From: an uncultured Fidelibacterota bacterium
GTDB lineage: Bacteria; Marinisomatota; Marinisomatia; SCGC-AAA003-L08; GCA-002707645
Assembly: GCA_913020255.1 (NCBI GenBank)
Contig: CAJWAW010000001.1
Location: 1 to 64,000 of the forward strand
Direction of reading: 5' to 3'
Length of the DNA: 64,000 bases
Shown here: one piece after another, positions 37,214 through 46,488 of the stretch
Layout of the letters: every line of letters begins with the position of its first letter
Numbering within the stretch: the stretch's first letter is position 1
The notes under the pieces: generated by a model
What the model was told of the DNA's origin: nothing
Databases searched by the model: none
What the model saw: only the letters and a program-made list of their open reading frames with translations
Made by a program: the position numbers and the translations under genes

Positions 37214-38124
37214 AAAAAATATTTTTTATATTAATTTTTATTTACAGTTGTGATGATTTAGGCGTAGAAGAGTTTCAGGAAAGTTTTTCTTATTATGATT
37301 ATTTGTCATATGGATGGGCCAAAATATTTGAAAATGATATGGATTATGCAAAATTTTATTTTGATGAGTCTTTAAACGAAGATGTAACATATTATAATAA
37401 TGCAATTGTAGGTATGGGATGGACTATGACTTATTTAGCTAATAATTCTTTAAGTCTTGACTCTTGTAATGATGGGGATAATTGCATCGATTTAGTTGAC
37501 CAATATAGAAATCAAGCTAAATGTTTTTTTGTTAGAGCTGTAGAGTTAGGTGATTTAAGTACTAAGAAATTTGATGATATTTTAAATGAGTGTTCTGATA
37601 ATATTAATTTGGAATATGCTAATATAGACTTTATGAATTTAGAATTAACTAATATTGTCAATTTTTATAAAACAGAATGTGAAGAAGACCTCAATGGGAA
37701 TGTTGAATATGTTAGTTGCTTTGAAAATTTTATTTTAGATATGCAGGTAGCTTATCTTTATTTAGAATATTTAGAATATCAAAGCAATCAAATAAAAGGT
37801 ATACTTGAATGCAATGATATAGATAGTAATAATACATGTGATGAGTTAGATTCTCTTATAACATTATTTATAGATTTTTTGGATTTAAATCCTAATTATG
37901 ATATAACAGATGATAAAGCAATTTACCCTAATGCCTACAATATAAATCACAAGAAAATTGAAGCTAGAATTTCTCAGTTTTATTTAGATTCTAATATTGA
38001 TAATAAATTAAATCAGTCATGTGTTTGGGCAAAAAAAATATGTGATTCAATAGAGTGTGAATTGATTGATAATCAAATTGATACAATGCAACAGATTTTA
38101 GATTGTATTGATACAGAATTCTAA
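37210..38124 (+). CDS. Lipoprotein with TPR-like helical repeats
   Basis: A 304-residue protein beginning KKIFFILIFIYSCDD, a lipobox-like signal ending in Cys13. The rest is helical, and YLSYGWAKIFENDMDYAKFYFDESL and YNNAIVGMGWTMTYL look like degenerate TPR units. It contains several paired Cys. Overlap of the start with the stop of the adhesin gene implies co-translation, so it may support assembly or anchoring of that adhesin. That link is inferred from context only. Confidence 0.7.
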   Translation: MKKIFFILIFIYSCDDLGVEEFQESFSYYDYLSYGWAKIFENDMDYAKFYFDESLNEDVTYYNNAIVGMGWTMTYLANNSLSLDSCNDGDNCIDLVDQYRNQAKCFFVRAVELGDLSTKKFDDILNECSDNINLEYANIDFMNLELTNIVNFYKTECEEDLNGNVEYVSCFENFILDMQVAYLYLEYLEYQSNQIKGILECNDIDSNNTCDELDSLITLFIDFLDLNPNYDITDDKAIYPNAYNINHKKIEARISQFYLDSNIDNKLNQSCVWAKKICDSIECELIDNQIDTMQQILDCIDTEF

Positions 38125-38204
38125 CTACATATTGTTACACCTTTTTATTTAAGAAACATTTATTAATCATCATATATTATATCAACTTTTTACTTAGGCT
38201 AGAA

Positions 38205-39479
38205 ATGAAACTATTATTTTTTATATTTATAGGTTTTAGCATTATTTTTCCAGATCGAATTGAGTTACCGCAATATCTAACCAATGAAGAATCTAAAAAA
38301 ATAGATGTTATATACTCCTCAGTTAAACGAACTGACCCACCTGTTGGTCCAGTAAAAAGTATTGCAGAATATGAGCCAATGCAAGGCGTTTTAATTAGAT
38401 ATCCATTTGGTATATCAACATCTATTATTAGGGAAATTGCAGAAGATGCAATTGTGTATTGTCTGGTATCTTCTTCACAGCAAAATTCAGCATATAATTC
38501 TATGAATAGTGGTGGCGTTAATATGAGCAATGTTGAATTTATTATTGGTTCAACAGATTCTTATTGGACACGCGATTATGGACCTTGGTGGATTATTGAT
38601 GGAAATGGAGATATTGGTATAGTAGATTTTTCTTATAATAGACCAAGGCCTAATGATAATCAAGCACCTTATAAAGTTTCACAATATTTAGATGTCCCGT
38701 ATTATTCTGCAGCCTTTGTTAGTACAGGTGGTAATTATATGACAGATGGTTATGGAATTTCGGCATCTTCTCACATAGCATATACTGAAAATCCTGAATG
38801 TAATACTAATAATCAAACTAGTGTTCCTCTTGCTTCTTGCGAATATGTTGATAATATTATGAAAGATTATTATGGTATTGATACATATCATGTGGTTGCA
38901 GATCCTAATAATGAATATATTGACCATATAGATTGTTGGGGAAAATTTTTATCTCCTAATAAAGTTCTTATTAGAAAAGTTCCAACTTCTCATCCACAAT
39001 ATAATGAAATTGAAGAAGTAGCTGAGTATTTCTCATCTATTTTAACTGCAAATGGAACGCTATGGGAAGTGTTTAGAGTCGATACTCCTAATGATCAACC
39101 TTATACAAATTCTTTAATACTTAATAATAAAGTTTTTGTTCCTGTCATGAATAGCTCTTGGGATGGACCTGCTTTAGAAATATATGAAGGGGCTATGCCA
39201 GATCATATTATTTTACCTTATACGGGTTCATGGGAGTCAACAGATGCTTTACATTGCAGAGTAAAGGGAATTCCTGATTTAAGCTTTATGCAATATGATT
39301 CTGGTGATATAAATATGGATTCATATATAAACGTTCTTGATATTGTACTTGTAGTTAATTTTGTATTAGGAGTTCAACAGCCTTCTTCAACTCAAACTGA
39401 ATTATCTGATATAAACAATGATTCTATAATAAATATATTAGATATAATAACAATTGTTAACCTAATTTTAGGAAATTAA
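38205..39479 (+). CDS. Secreted peptidylarginine/agmatine deiminase-family enzyme with dockerin-like pair
   Basis: A 424-residue exported protein (signal ~1-16). The PAD_porph fold is complete: Asp124 in WTRDYGPW, His241 and Asp243 in YIDHIDCWGKF, and nucleophile Cys351 in DALHCRVKGIPD. The family includes agmatine deiminase and Porphyromonas peptidylarginine deiminase; the signal peptide favours an extracellular, protein- or peptide-directed enzyme. The C-terminus (366-424) carries two dockerin-like loops (GDINMDSYINVLDIV, SDINNDSIINILDII) instead of a T9SS domain. It is 1 nt upstream of the carboxypeptidase gene. Confidence 0.85.
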   Translation: MKLLFFIFIGFSIIFPDRIELPQYLTNEESKKIDVIYSSVKRTDPPVGPVKSIAEYEPMQGVLIRYPFGISTSIIREIAEDAIVYCLVSSSQQNSAYNSMNSGGVNMSNVEFIIGSTDSYWTRDYGPWWIIDGNGDIGIVDFSYNRPRPNDNQAPYKVSQYLDVPYYSAAFVSTGGNYMTDGYGISASSHIAYTENPECNTNNQTSVPLASCEYVDNIMKDYYGIDTYHVVADPNNEYIDHIDCWGKFLSPNKVLIRKVPTSHPQYNEIEEVAEYFSSILTANGTLWEVFRVDTPNDQPYTNSLILNNKVFVPVMNSSWDGPALEIYEGAMPDHIILPYTGSWESTDALHCRVKGIPDLSFMQYDSGDINMDSYINVLDIVLVVNFVLGVQQPSSTQTELSDINNDSIINILDIITIVNLILGN

Positions 39480-39480
39480 T

Positions 39481-41793
39481 ATGCGAAAACGTATCCTATT
39501 AATTCTATTTACAATTTCAATTTTATTATCAAGGGATAATTATAAAGAAATAAAAATCTTCAATGAGAATATTGATAATGTTTCTTATTTGCATTCATTA
39601 GGTATACACATTGATCATATTTATAAAGCTAAAGATTATATTCAATTTGTTATCAATGAGCATGATATTAATAAGCTAATTATAAATAATGTAGATTATG
39701 AGGTAATTCATGATGATTTAGAAGCATTTTATTTATCAAGGTTAGATAATAATTATTCCGATAGAGATTTTGAATTAGGCTCTATGGGTGGATATTATAC
39801 TTTTGAGGAAATTGAAAGTCAGCTAGATCAATTATCTTTTTTATATCCAAATATTATTTCTCAGAAAGTTTCTATTGGATTATCACTTGAGGGGCGAAAT
39901 ATTTGGGCAATTAAAATTAGTGATAATCACTCAATAAATGAAAACGAACCTGAGGTCTTATATACTGGTTTACATCATTCTAGAGAACCTATGAGTTATA
40001 TGAATTTATTTTATTATATGCATTGGCTTGGAGAAAACTACAATTCTAATTTATTAGCTCAACATTTAGTTAATAACAGAGAACAGTGGTTTATACCGGC
40101 CATTAATCCCGATGGCCTTGTATATAATGAGGGTATTTCGTCGAATGGTGGTGGTCTTCAGAGGAAAAATGTAAGACAAACATGTTCATTTACACCTATT
40201 GGAGTTGATTTAAATAGAAATTATAGTTATATGTGGGGTTATGATAATGAAGGTTCAAGTAGTGATGGTTGCAGCGAAACCTATAGAGGAGATAGTCCTT
40301 TTTCTGAACCTGAAACCCAGGCAGTTAGAGATTTTGTAAATGCTAATAATTTTAAAATAAATTTCAATTATCATAGTTACAGTAATTTACTAATTTATCC
40401 ATTTGGATATGAGTATGATAATCAAGCACCTCAAGAAGATATAGATATTTTTATAGAATATGGTCAAGATATGGTTCAGTATAATAATTATGCTTTAGGA
40501 ACAGGGCCAGATTTACTATATCCTGTAAATGGTGAAGCCTGTGATTGGATGTATGGTGAAAAAAATATTTTTTCATATACTCCTGAAATAGGAAGCCAAA
40601 ATGATGGATTTTGGCCAGCAACAAATAGAATTGTGCCTCTAGCTGAAGAAAATTTATATCCTAATCAAGTTTTAGCATTAAATGCAGGCTCTAAATATGA
40701 TTTAGAAATTAATGTTCAAGATACTAGCTTTGATTTTGGTGTTAGTTATCCCTTATATATTTCATTATTTAATCGTGGTTTAAGCGATTCTAATGGTGAG
40801 GTGATTATACAAATCGAACATTCAGATAATTTAATTTTCGAGTTAAATGAATTTTCTTTGGATATGCTAGAGTCAAGAGAGTTTATTGATTTAGGTGCAA
40901 TTGCATATTTTCAGTTGAATCCTAATTTATCTAATGGAACATTTGAAGAAATTAAGGTGACAGTGTATGATTTAGATAATTATGAATATTCCAAATCAAT
41001 TCAAATTATTGCAGGTCAAACATCGGTTATTAATAGTGATAATTTTGAGTTAGAGTCATCATGGACAGTTGGTGATTCTAATGATGATGCAACTAGAGGT
41101 GTATGGGAAAGAGTTATCCCAAATGCAACTTATGAGTATGGAGTAATAGTTCAACCTGATTTTGATCACTCGGAAGATGGAGCTTATTGTTTTATAACAG
41201 AAAATGGTACAAATCAAAATAATCCAGGAGAAACTGATGTAGATGGGGGAAAAACTACGCTGTTTTCTCCAATTTATGACTTATCTGATTATGATAGTGC
41301 TTTAGTTTCTTATTGGAAATGGTATACAAATAATCTTGGAAATAATCCCGGCACTGATTTATGGAGAGTTGATGTCTCAAATGATGGTGGTAATACATGG
41401 TCATCATTAGAAAATACTAATGTATCAAATAATTCTTGGGTTTTTAAACAGTTTTTAATTTCTGACTATATATCTTTAACTAATAATATAAAATTTAGAT
41501 TTATTGCTGAGGATGTATTTAATAATGGAGACGTTGGGTCTGGAGGTTCACTAGTTGAGGCGGGAATTGATGATTTTCTAATTGAGGTTTTTGAAGAAAA
41601 TGGAAATAATTGTTTAGCAGGAGATGTGAATGAAGATTCTAGTATTAATGTTCAAGATATTGTAAACATGGTAAGTTTAATAGTGAGTCCCCCAAACAAT
41701 TTAAATATTTATTTTTGTTCTTCAGATTTAAATTCAGATGGTAATATTAATGTACAGGATATTATTTTATTAGTGTCAATTATTTTAGAATAA
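39481..41793 (+). CDS. Secreted M14 zinc carboxypeptidase with dockerin-like pair
   Basis: A 770-residue exported metallopeptidase. The zinc ligands are His166 and Glu169 (HHSRE) and His298 (NYHSYS). The substrate-binding INPDGLVYNE and GVDLNRNY blocks and catalytic Glu369 (YTPEIG) follow in M14 order. Residues ~390-510 look Ig-like and ~515-700 like a jellyroll module (YWKWYTNN, WRVDVSNDGGNTWSSL). The C-terminus has dockerin-like GDVNEDSSINVQDIV and SDLNSDGNINVQDII. It would trim C-terminal residues from extracellular proteins. It forms an operon with the deiminase upstream. Confidence 0.9.
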   Translation: MRKRILLILFTISILLSRDNYKEIKIFNENIDNVSYLHSLGIHIDHIYKAKDYIQFVINEHDINKLIINNVDYEVIHDDLEAFYLSRLDNNYSDRDFELGSMGGYYTFEEIESQLDQLSFLYPNIISQKVSIGLSLEGRNIWAIKISDNHSINENEPEVLYTGLHHSREPMSYMNLFYYMHWLGENYNSNLLAQHLVNNREQWFIPAINPDGLVYNEGISSNGGGLQRKNVRQTCSFTPIGVDLNRNYSYMWGYDNEGSSSDGCSETYRGDSPFSEPETQAVRDFVNANNFKINFNYHSYSNLLIYPFGYEYDNQAPQEDIDIFIEYGQDMVQYNNYALGTGPDLLYPVNGEACDWMYGEKNIFSYTPEIGSQNDGFWPATNRIVPLAEENLYPNQVLALNAGSKYDLEINVQDTSFDFGVSYPLYISLFNRGLSDSNGEVIIQIEHSDNLIFELNEFSLDMLESREFIDLGAIAYFQLNPNLSNGTFEEIKVTVYDLDNYEYSKSIQIIAGQTSVINSDNFELESSWTVGDSNDDATRGVWERVIPNATYEYGVIVQPDFDHSEDGAYCFITENGTNQNNPGETDVDGGKTTLFSPIYDLSDYDSALVSYWKWYTNNLGNNPGTDLWRVDVSNDGGNTWSSLENTNVSNNSWVFKQFLISDYISLTNNIKFRFIAEDVFNNGDVGSGGSLVEAGIDDFLIEVFEENGNNCLAGDVNEDSSINVQDIVNMVSLIVSPPNNLNIYFCSSDLNSDGNINVQDIILLVSIILE

Positions 41794-41796
41794 AAA

Positions 41797-42402
41797 TTAT
41801 TTTATTTTCCAAATTTTGTGCTGTTGCATGCTTAAACTCCATTTAGGGTTATCTAAACAAAGTTTTATACACCAATTTAAATTTTTATAATCTACGTCAT
41901 CCCTTTTGAAATGAGGGCTAATATAATATTTTTTTGCATTAATTTTTGTATTTGGTATTTTCTCAGAACTTTTTTTTACCCATCTTAATTCATCACAATG
42001 GTAATTATCTTTTCTTAGTTTAAATTTCTTTAAAATATGTTGTTCTTTTATTTTCGGAGATAGTACAACCCAATCTAGATTCTCAGGTGGAGAATGAAGG
42101 CCAGAGGTTTCGATTGCTTGTTTATAAGGTTTAAAAAAATCAATTATTTCATATGTTAGTTGATCTAAAGGTTCGCCTCCTGTCCATATGATCCAATTAC
42201 AATTATATTTTTTTATATATGTTTTAATATTATCAATGTTCCATTCTTTCCCTGTTTCAAATTCTGTATCACATATTATCCCAGCACTGTGACAAGCCTT
42301 TTTTGCTTTACAACCTTGTAACCTTATGAATATGCTTGGTTTTCCTGAGCGTGCTCCTTCTCCTTGGAGTGAATAAAATATTTCATTTATATTTAATTTC
42401 AT
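41797..42402 (-). CDS. queE: 7-carboxy-7-deazaguanine synthase (QueE), atypical cysteine spacing
   Basis: A 201-residue radical SAM enzyme of queuosine/7-deazapurine biosynthesis. The N-terminus NEIFYSLQGEGARSGKPSIFIRLQGC is the QueE signature, and TGGEPLDQ is the SAM-binding GGEP motif. The cluster cysteines appear as Cys31-x5-Cys37-x6-Cys44 (GCKAKKACHSAGIICDTEF) rather than CxxxCxxC. Other queuosine genes are not in the window. It is convergent with the carboxypeptidase gene, 3 nt apart. Confidence 0.85.
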   Translation of the reverse strand: MKLNINEIFYSLQGEGARSGKPSIFIRLQGCKAKKACHSAGIICDTEFETGKEWNIDNIKTYIKKYNCNWIIWTGGEPLDQLTYEIIDFFKPYKQAIETSGLHSPPENLDWVVLSPKIKEQHILKKFKLRKDNYHCDELRWVKKSSEKIPNTKINAKKYYISPHFKRDDVDYKNLNWCIKLCLDNPKWSLSMQQHKIWKIK

Positions 42403-42498
42403 TGTAAAATTATTTTAATAATACTTTTTAATTTTATTGCTAAATTTATAACTTAAATCAAACTCTATTTAATATATTTTAATTAAAGGAAAATTATT

Positions 42499-43584
42499 TT
42501 GGAAGATTTCCCTAAGCTTTTTATTCCTGGCCCAACTCATGTTTCAGATGAAATATTACATGTTTTGTCAACTAAACAAATTGGACATAGAACACCTGAA
42601 ATATCTATATTGATTAAAAATATAGTAAATGGAGTTAAAGAGCTACTATATACAAATAATGATATTTTTTTAGTGTCACATGCAGCTACAGGATTGTGGG
42701 AGATGGGAACAAAAAACTCTGTCAATGAAGGTGTTCTACATTGTATTAACGGTGCATTTAGTTCTAAATGGGCACTATCATCTGAAAAAAATGGTTTTTT
42801 TGTAGATACGTTAGAATATACCTGGGGTTGTGGTGTTAAGGTAGAAGATATAGATAGAAAATTATCTTCAGGTAAATTTGATGTATTAGCAATGGTTCAT
42901 AATGAAACATCTACTGGAGTAATGTCTAATCTTGACGAAATATCATTGCTTTTAAAATCTAAATATCCTGATATTATCTGGCTAGTTGATGCGGTTAGTT
43001 CAATGGCTGGAGTTAAAATTGAAGTAGATAGATTGGGTATTGATTTTTTATTATCGTCTACTCAAAAAGCCTGGGGATTACCCGCTGGATTTTCATTATG
43101 CTCTGTATCTGATCGATTAATACAAAAATCAAAATTAATTAAAAATAAAGGTTATTTTTTAGATTTAGAAGTTTATAAAAAGTATTATGATAAATTTCAA
43201 ACACCAACTACTCCATCAATCCCTCATATGTTTGGCTTAAAAAAGGTTCTTGAAAACATCTCAAAAGAAGGACTTGATAATAGATGGAGTAGACATATTG
43301 AAATGTCAAAATTCTCTCAAGATTGGGCGCTAAATCATGGTCAGTCTTTATTTCCAGAAAATGGTTGTGAATCATATACATTGACATGCATATCTAATGA
43401 TCAGCAATGGGATATAAATAAAATATATGAATTGTTATTAGATAGAGGATATAGAATGGATAGAGGGTATGGTAATTTGAAAGGTCAAGTGTTTAGAATA
43501 CCTCATATGGGTAATATATATATGAGCGATTTAATGGAATATTTAAAAAATATGGATGATATTTTATGTCAATTAAAATATTAA
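42499..43584 (+). CDS. Class V aminotransferase, probable phosphoserine aminotransferase (serine biosynthesis)
   Basis: A 361-residue PLP enzyme. The N-terminus FIPGPTHVSDEILH, the GHRTPE motif and the PLP-lysine motif SSTQKAWGLPAG place it in the class V family with serine-glyoxylate and alanine-glyoxylate aminotransferases. Overlap of 19 nt with serA indicates that it supplies the SerC step (phosphohydroxypyruvate to phosphoserine), as in archaeal-type SerC; this is a context inference. Start is TTG at 42499 with AAAGGA 8 nt upstream. Confidence 0.85.
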   Translation: MEDFPKLFIPGPTHVSDEILHVLSTKQIGHRTPEISILIKNIVNGVKELLYTNNDIFLVSHAATGLWEMGTKNSVNEGVLHCINGAFSSKWALSSEKNGFFVDTLEYTWGCGVKVEDIDRKLSSGKFDVLAMVHNETSTGVMSNLDEISLLLKSKYPDIIWLVDAVSSMAGVKIEVDRLGIDFLLSSTQKAWGLPAGFSLCSVSDRLIQKSKLIKNKGYFLDLEVYKKYYDKFQTPTTPSIPHMFGLKKVLENISKEGLDNRWSRHIEMSKFSQDWALNHGQSLFPENGCESYTLTCISNDQQWDINKIYELLLDRGYRMDRGYGNLKGQVFRIPHMGNIYMSDLMEYLKNMDDILCQLKY

Positions 43585-45149
43585 TAACTGATCCTTTATC
43601 TGATAGGGGAGTTGATTTACTTAAAGAGTCGGGTTTTGAAATTTTACTTAAGCCTAACATAGCATCTGATGAGTTGCAGACATTTATTAGTGAAATTGAT
43701 GGGTGGATTATTCGGAGTGGTACAAAAATAACAAAAGAACTAATTAAAGATGCTAAGCAATTACAAATTATTGGTAGGGCTGGAGTTGGAACTGATAACA
43801 TTGATATAAATTGCGCTACTTCAAATGGAGTTATTGTTATGAATGTGCCTGATGGGAATACTGTTTCTGCAGCAGAGCATACAATGGCAATGATGCTATC
43901 TCTTTCAAGAAATATTCAATTGGGTCATATGGGATTAATTAAAGGTGATTGGGACAGGCATAAACTTGTTGGAAATGAATTGAGAGGAAAAAAATTAGGA
44001 GTAGTAGGACTTGGTAAAATTGGTAGAGAGGTTATTAAAAGAGCTTTGTCTTATGAGATGAAAATTTTAGGATATGATCCTTTCGTTAGTCAAGATCAAT
44101 TTGATGAAAATGAAATAAAAGTTATGTCAATAGATGAATTGACAAAGCATAGTGATTATATTACATTGCATGTTCCAATGAATGATTCTACAAGAAATTT
44201 ATTTGATATTAAAAGATTAGAACTGATGAAGAAAAATGCTAAGATTATAAATGTTGCTAGAGGAGGTATAATAAATGAAAATGATTTAGCTTTAGCTCTT
44301 AATAAACAAATAATATCCGGTGCAGCTATTGATGTTTTTGTTGATGAGCCTTTATCTAAAGAGAGCCCATTAATTTCAGCTAAAAATATTTTATTAACAC
44401 CTCATTTAGGTGCTTCAACGCATGAAGCTAAAGAGGGAGTTTCTCTAAGTATATGCAGACAAATGGTTGAATATTTTGTGAATGAAAAATTGATAAATGT
44501 TTTAAATATTCCAATTACTGATTCTGCATTAATAAAAAAAATGATGCCTTATTATAAATTAGCAGAAAAGATGGGAAGTATTTTGTTTCAATTATCTCAA
44601 GGTCCAATTAAAGAGTTAGAGGTTACTTGTTACGGAAAAGCTTCTGATAGTAAATCAATTGTCCTGGTATTATTAAAATCTATTTTATCAAATATGATTG
44701 ATGAAAGAGTAAATATGATAAACGTAAATCATATTGCAAAAGATAGAAATATAATTTTTTCTCATACTTACAAGAGTGAAGATGTCCCGTTTTATAGTTT
44801 AATTAAATGTAATATAATAACAGATCAAAGTAATATTGAATTATCTGGTAGTGTTTTTGATGAAAATCATATTAGAATTGTTAATATTATGGGCTCAGAT
44901 ATTGATTTAAATCCTGATGGACCGATGCTATTTGTTATTAATAAGGATATTCCAGGAGTTGTTGGCAATATTGGGTCAGTCTTAGGACAGTATAATGTAA
45001 ATATAGCTGAATATTTATTAAGTAGAATTAAAAATAGTGATGATGCATATGGTATTATAAAGTTAGATTCTATGGTAAATGATACTATAATTGAAAAATT
45101 AAAGAGTCTAAATGAGGTAACTGATGTTAGACAAATAGATATTGAATAA
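43566..45149 (+). CDS. serA: D-3-phosphoglycerate dehydrogenase (long form with ACT domain)
   Basis: A 527-residue enzyme oxidising 3-phosphoglycerate, the first step of serine synthesis. The NAD-binding GVVGLGKIGREVIKRA, the NVARGGIINENDL motif and the catalytic His in LTPHLGASTHEA are present. The long form is shown by an intervening ASB-like domain and a C-terminal ACT domain (~455-527, LFVINKDIPGVVGNIGSVLG) that normally binds serine for feedback control. It overlaps both neighbours. Confidence 0.95.
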   Translation: MSIKILITDPLSDRGVDLLKESGFEILLKPNIASDELQTFISEIDGWIIRSGTKITKELIKDAKQLQIIGRAGVGTDNIDINCATSNGVIVMNVPDGNTVSAAEHTMAMMLSLSRNIQLGHMGLIKGDWDRHKLVGNELRGKKLGVVGLGKIGREVIKRALSYEMKILGYDPFVSQDQFDENEIKVMSIDELTKHSDYITLHVPMNDSTRNLFDIKRLELMKKNAKIINVARGGIINENDLALALNKQIISGAAIDVFVDEPLSKESPLISAKNILLTPHLGASTHEAKEGVSLSICRQMVEYFVNEKLINVLNIPITDSALIKKMMPYYKLAEKMGSILFQLSQGPIKELEVTCYGKASDSKSIVLVLLKSILSNMIDERVNMINVNHIAKDRNIIFSHTYKSEDVPFYSLIKCNIITDQSNIELSGSVFDENHIRIVNIMGSDIDLNPDGPMLFVINKDIPGVVGNIGSVLGQYNVNIAEYLLSRIKNSDDAYGIIKLDSMVNDTIIEKLKSLNEVTDVRQIDIE

Positions 45150-45441
45150 GCTTAATAAAATATTAACAAAGATAGCAGAATTTAATACCAATAATAATTT
45201 ATCAGATTATTTAGACAAAATTAAAAAAAATAGCAAATCATTATCAGATAAAAGCTTTAATGAAATTGAAATAAATAAATGTAAAATAGAATTAGCTAAA
45301 AAATATTATTTGATAGGTAAATATATGTCAGAAAAATATTATTCTGATAAGATTTTAGATTTTTCTTATGATGAAGAGTATAAAAGAATGAATAAGGAAA
45401 TTTCAAAATTAAAAAAATATATAAAAAGCATTTCTTTATAA
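45142..45441 (+). CDS. Small hypothetical helical protein, 99 aa
   Basis: A Lys- and Asn-rich helical protein without signal or membrane segment; much of it (NEIEINKCKIELAKKYYLIGKYMSEKYY and the Lys-rich C-terminus, quoted here only in part as KKYYLIGKYMSEK) could form an amphipathic or coiled-coil helix. Start is TTG overlapping the serA stop by 8 nt. It precedes the M23 peptidase. I recognise no family; it might interact with the M23 protein, which also has a coiled coil. Confidence 0.5.
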   Translation: MNKLNKILTKIAEFNTNNNLSDYLDKIKKNSKSLSDKSFNEIEINKCKIELAKKYYLIGKYMSEKYYSDKILDFSYDEEYKRMNKEISKLKKYIKSISL

Positions 45442-45446
45442 GGTAT

Positions 45447-45463
45447 GAATTCTTTTTGAATTC
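45447..45463 (+). terminator. Weak hairpin between the small helical gene and the M23 gene
   Basis: Two GAATTC palindromes separated by TTTTT can pair as a 6-bp stem with a 5-nt loop. The stem is AT-rich and lacks a proper T-run, so termination would be weak at best. Confidence 0.2.
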
Positions 45464-45507
45464 TAATTTGATTATAGTTAATATTAGGGGTATAAATTTA
45501 ACCTTTA

Positions 45508-46443
45508 ATGTTTAATAGAATTAAAAATTATAAATTGATTTTAATCAATAAGAAAAATGCTTCAGCAAAAGAGCTGAATTCTAATATTTTTATTATTACT
45601 TCCATCTTTTCTTTTGTGGTTTTATTTATAATTGGTGTTTTAATTATATCTTCTAAAGATATCAATGAATTCATTTCTCTAAAATCGATCCAAAAGCATA
45701 AATATGATAATAAAAAATTAGAGCTTATAATAAATGACCAGGAATCTAAAATTAATGATTTAATGGTAGAAATAAATAAACTAAATAAAAAAGATGATAA
45801 TATGAGAAGCTTATTGAAATTGCCAATCATTGATAAAGATATACGTAAGCTCGGAGTTGGTGGCTCAGAAAGCAAAAATCAGGATTTAAATGATTTAGAT
45901 TATCTTTTGCCTCAAAAATTTGATTTAAATGCTATAGATGAAAATTTAAAATTTTTGTTAAGGACAGTTAATTTAGAAAAATTTAGTTATGCTGAAATTG
46001 AAAAAAAAGTTAGTGTAGATAAAGATAAAATTTTGCATTATCCTGCTATTTATCCTATTTCAATGCAAGATAGTAGATTTTCTTCAGGATTTGGCTATAG
46101 ATATGATCCTTTTACTAAAAAACGAAAATTGCATCAAGGCCATGATTTTTCAGCAGAAGTAGGCACTGATGTTATTGCTACAGCAGATGGAATAGTCACT
46201 TCATCACGTTATTATGGATCTTTTGGTAACTATATTGAAATTGATCATGGTAATGGATTTGCTACATACTATGGTCATCTTTCTAAAAGAGCTGTAAAAA
46301 AAGGTGATCATATAGATAGGGGACAGTATATTGGAAAGGTTGGTAATACTGGAAGGTCTACTGCTCCTCATCTTCATTATGAAATTAGATATAATGATAA
46401 AAAATTAGATCCTACTAATTTTTATTTTGATTTATCTTTATAA
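45508..46443 (+). CDS. M23 (LytM-type) peptidase, membrane-anchored
   Basis: A 311-residue protein with a short cytosolic N-terminus, one transmembrane helix (~28-48), a coiled coil (~60-110) and a C-terminal LytM domain. The zinc motif HQGHDFSAEVG provides HxxxD, and HLHYEIRYN gives the HxH pair. YYGHLSKRAVKKGDHIDRGQ is typical. With intact zinc ligands it may cut peptidoglycan cross-links itself, unlike EnvC-type activators. The layout resembles MepM/ShyA-like cell-wall hydrolases. Confidence 0.9.
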   Translation: MFNRIKNYKLILINKKNASAKELNSNIFIITSIFSFVVLFIIGVLIISSKDINEFISLKSIQKHKYDNKKLELIINDQESKINDLMVEINKLNKKDDNMRSLLKLPIIDKDIRKLGVGGSESKNQDLNDLDYLLPQKFDLNAIDENLKFLLRTVNLEKFSYAEIEKKVSVDKDKILHYPAIYPISMQDSRFSSGFGYRYDPFTKKRKLHQGHDFSAEVGTDVIATADGIVTSSRYYGSFGNYIEIDHGNGFATYYGHLSKRAVKKGDHIDRGQYIGKVGNTGRSTAPHLHYEIRYNDKKLDPTNFYFDLSL

Positions 46444-46488
46444 AATAGAATATAATTATATATATCTAATTTTTTTATAAATTATAAT

